From contig JAPOQA010000041.1 of the NCBI GenBank assembly GCA_026710945.1, positions 1 to 64,000 of the forward strand: a stretch of 64,000 bases of DNA. Direction: 5' to 3'. Made by a program: the position numbers and the translations under genes. How positions within the stretch are numbered: position 1 is the first letter of the stretch; each line of letters starts with the position of its first letter. This DNA comes from Chloroflexota bacterium. Lineage in GTDB: Bacteria; Chloroflexota; UBA11872; VXOZ01. The notes under the pieces are model-generated. The model had not been told where the DNA came from, did not search any database, and saw only the letters and a list, made by a program, of their open reading frames with translations. Of the stretch, positions 62,625 through 64,000 are shown one piece after another.

Positions 62625-63944
62625 TTGCCAAGTAGTCGTGACTCTCGGGGCCAATATCGCTGCTCGTTTTGCAATAAAGCGCAAGAGGAAGTACGCCGGC
62701 TGATTTCAGGCCAAAACGGCGTTTACATTTGCGATGAGTGTGTCGATCTCTGTCGTGAACTGATTCATGAGGAGCAGGCCTCTTCAAGCCAGCGAAAAGG
62801 CAGCGCCAGTCCTGCACGATTACTCAGTCCCAAAGAGATTCATGAGTTCCTCAATCAATATGTAGTGGGCCAAGAGCACGCAAAGAAGGTGCTGGCGGTA
62901 GCAGTCTACAATCACTACAAGCGCGTGGCGAGCGGCGAATCGAACAATGACGTTGAGTTGGGCAAGAGCAATGTGCTCCTCATTGGGCCGACCGGCTGCG
63001 GCAAGACGTTGCTGGCGCGCACTCTGGCGCGCATCCTCGGGGTGCCATTTTGCATTGCCGACGCTACGTCGCTGACCGAAGCCGGGTACGTTGGCGAGGA
63101 TGTGGAGAACATCCTGCTACGCTTGATCCAGGCAGCGGATTACGATACTGCCGCGGCGGAGCGTGGCATTGTCTTCATCGACGAGATTGATAAGATTGCC
63201 CGCAAGGCCGACAATCCTTCCATTACGCGGGATGTTTCCGGCGAGGGTGTGCAGCAAGCACTGCTCAAGATCATCGAGGGTACGGTGGCGAATGTGCCCC
63301 CGCAGGGCGGCCGCAAGCACCCGCACCAAGAGTTTATCCAGATAGATACCACCGACATCCTCTTTGTCTGCGGCGGCGCTTTCGAAGGTCTGGACGAGGT
63401 CATCGCGAAACGTGTCGGCAGTAACCAGCGTATCGGCTTCGGCGCCATGAACGCTGCTGAGCGCGCAGAAGAGCAGAGGAATCTCCTCCGACAAATCTCG
63501 CCGGACGATCTCCTGAAGTATGGCCTAATCCCCGAATTCGTAGGCCGTCTCCCAGTGACGGTGGCCTTGGATGCGCTCACGCATGATGAGTTGATCCAAG
63601 TCCTCACCGAGCCGCGCGATGCTCCCGTTCGTCAGTATCAGCATTTGTTCGCAATTGACGACATCGAGCTTACATTCCAGGACGATGCCCTGGAGGAAGC
63701 GGCGCAGATGGCGCAAAATCTCAAGACCGGCGCGCGTGCGCTGCAGACCATCATGGAAGAGGCGCTGCTGGAGGTGATGTACGATCTGCCGTCCCGCAAT
63801 GACGTGAGCGAGGTCATCGTGACTGCTGATGTCATTGCCAAGCGCGCGCAACCGATGTTGGTGGCATCTGAGAGTAAGCGCGCGGCGCCGTCCGGTGAGC
63901 ATGAAGCCACGCTCTTGGACGAAGATACGTCAGCGACAGCCTAG
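62625..63944 (+). CDS. clpX: ATP-dependent Clp protease ATP-binding subunit ClpX
   Basis: 439 residues from TTG 62625, chosen because GAAGGAG lies about 8 nt upstream and the zinc-binding domain begins at once (C13, C16, C36, C39). Walker A GPTGCGKT (121-128), Walker [12 protein letters not shown], the [22 protein letters not shown] pore-2 region and the sensor-2 part [12 protein letters not shown] are present. It unfolds tagged substrates for ClpP. The gene is complete; 56 bp remain to the window end. Confidence 0.96.
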   Translation: MPSSRDSRGQYRCSFCNKAQEEVRRLISGQNGVYICDECVDLCRELIHEEQASSSQRKGSASPARLLSPKEIHEFLNQYVVGQEHAKKVLAVAVYNHYKRVASGESNNDVELGKSNVLLIGPTGCGKTLLARTLARILGVPFCIADATSLTEAGYVGEDVENILLRLIQAADYDTAAAERGIVFIDEIDKIARKADNPSITRDVSGEGVQQALLKIIEGTVANVPPQGGRKHPHQEFIQIDTTDILFVCGGAFEGLDEVIAKRVGSNQRIGFGAMNAAERAEEQRNLLRQISPDDLLKYGLIPEFVGRLPVTVALDALTHDELIQVLTEPRDAPVRQYQHLFAIDDIELTFQDDALEEAAQMAQNLKTGARALQTIMEEALLEVMYDLPSRNDVSEVIVTADVIAKRAQPMLVASESKRAAPSGEHEATLLDEDTSATA

Positions 63945-64000
63945 GCGTTGCGTCACACTCCACTGTCGCTGCGCTTGCCCGGCTAACCTGAATCCTCGCT

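Overview
The window looks like a GC-rich bacterial chromosome segment, most likely from an uncultured Chloroflexota lineage such as those found as marine or sponge-associated metagenome bins. This rests on several traits: a System I cytochrome c maturation cluster whose CcmE has a Cys heme-ligand motif, secreted proteins with Pro/Thr-rich 'PTATP' linkers joined to propeller repeats, GTG and TTG starts, and large paralogous sets of Gfo/Idh/MocA oxidoreductases with enolase-superfamily, PhyH, creatininase and M55 enzymes. No rRNA or tRNA gene was found, so the phylum call is inference. Intergenic DNA is crowded with several families of dispersed palindromic repeats, called A to F here.

Layout. 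1-2950: repeat-rich DNA with two arrays of 20-bp direct repeats and one membrane-anchored protein. 2950-7886: a TauE/SafE permease, then a minus-strand catabolic group (M55 aminopeptidase, creatininase family, galactonate dehydratase-like enzyme fused in frame to a small HTH protein, GNAT). 8401-12176: a secreted propeller protein, a SCO-like redox protein and a Suc_Fer-like protein. 12722-22318: the cytochrome c maturation cluster (CopD-like, ccmE, a broken ybjQ, ccmF, ccmH, a CcmI-propeller fusion, a membrane protein, ccmA, ccmB, ccmC, ccmD). 22470-25336: an ATP-grasp-like protein and a lysine 2,3-aminomutase-family enzyme.

25439-27885 is an intact IS1595-type transposon with 25-bp perfect terminal inverted repeats and an 8-bp target duplication. 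It carries an overlapping three-gene operon: transposase, DNA methyltransferase and a PD-(D/E)XK restriction endonuclease. It sits inside a palindromic repeat whose empty site can be reconstructed. A solitary chromosomal methyltransferase at 45899-46645 is a close paralogue of the transposon's enzyme. This pair is the most interesting system in the window.

28161-36324: sugar-type oxidoreductase and kinase, an RqcH/NFACT protein, a lower-GC patch with a DUF4238 protein, and a double alpha/beta hydrolase. 37228-43191: LhgO and the conserved rpsB-tsf-pyrH-frr-uppS-cdsA housekeeping operon. 43277-59985: a mostly minus-strand carbohydrate/polyol cluster (PhyH, PHP, RraA, four Gfo/Idh/MocA, SDR, solute-binding lipoprotein, GH172/DUF2961, neutral-ceramidase-like). 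60522-63944: trxB, clpP and clpX.
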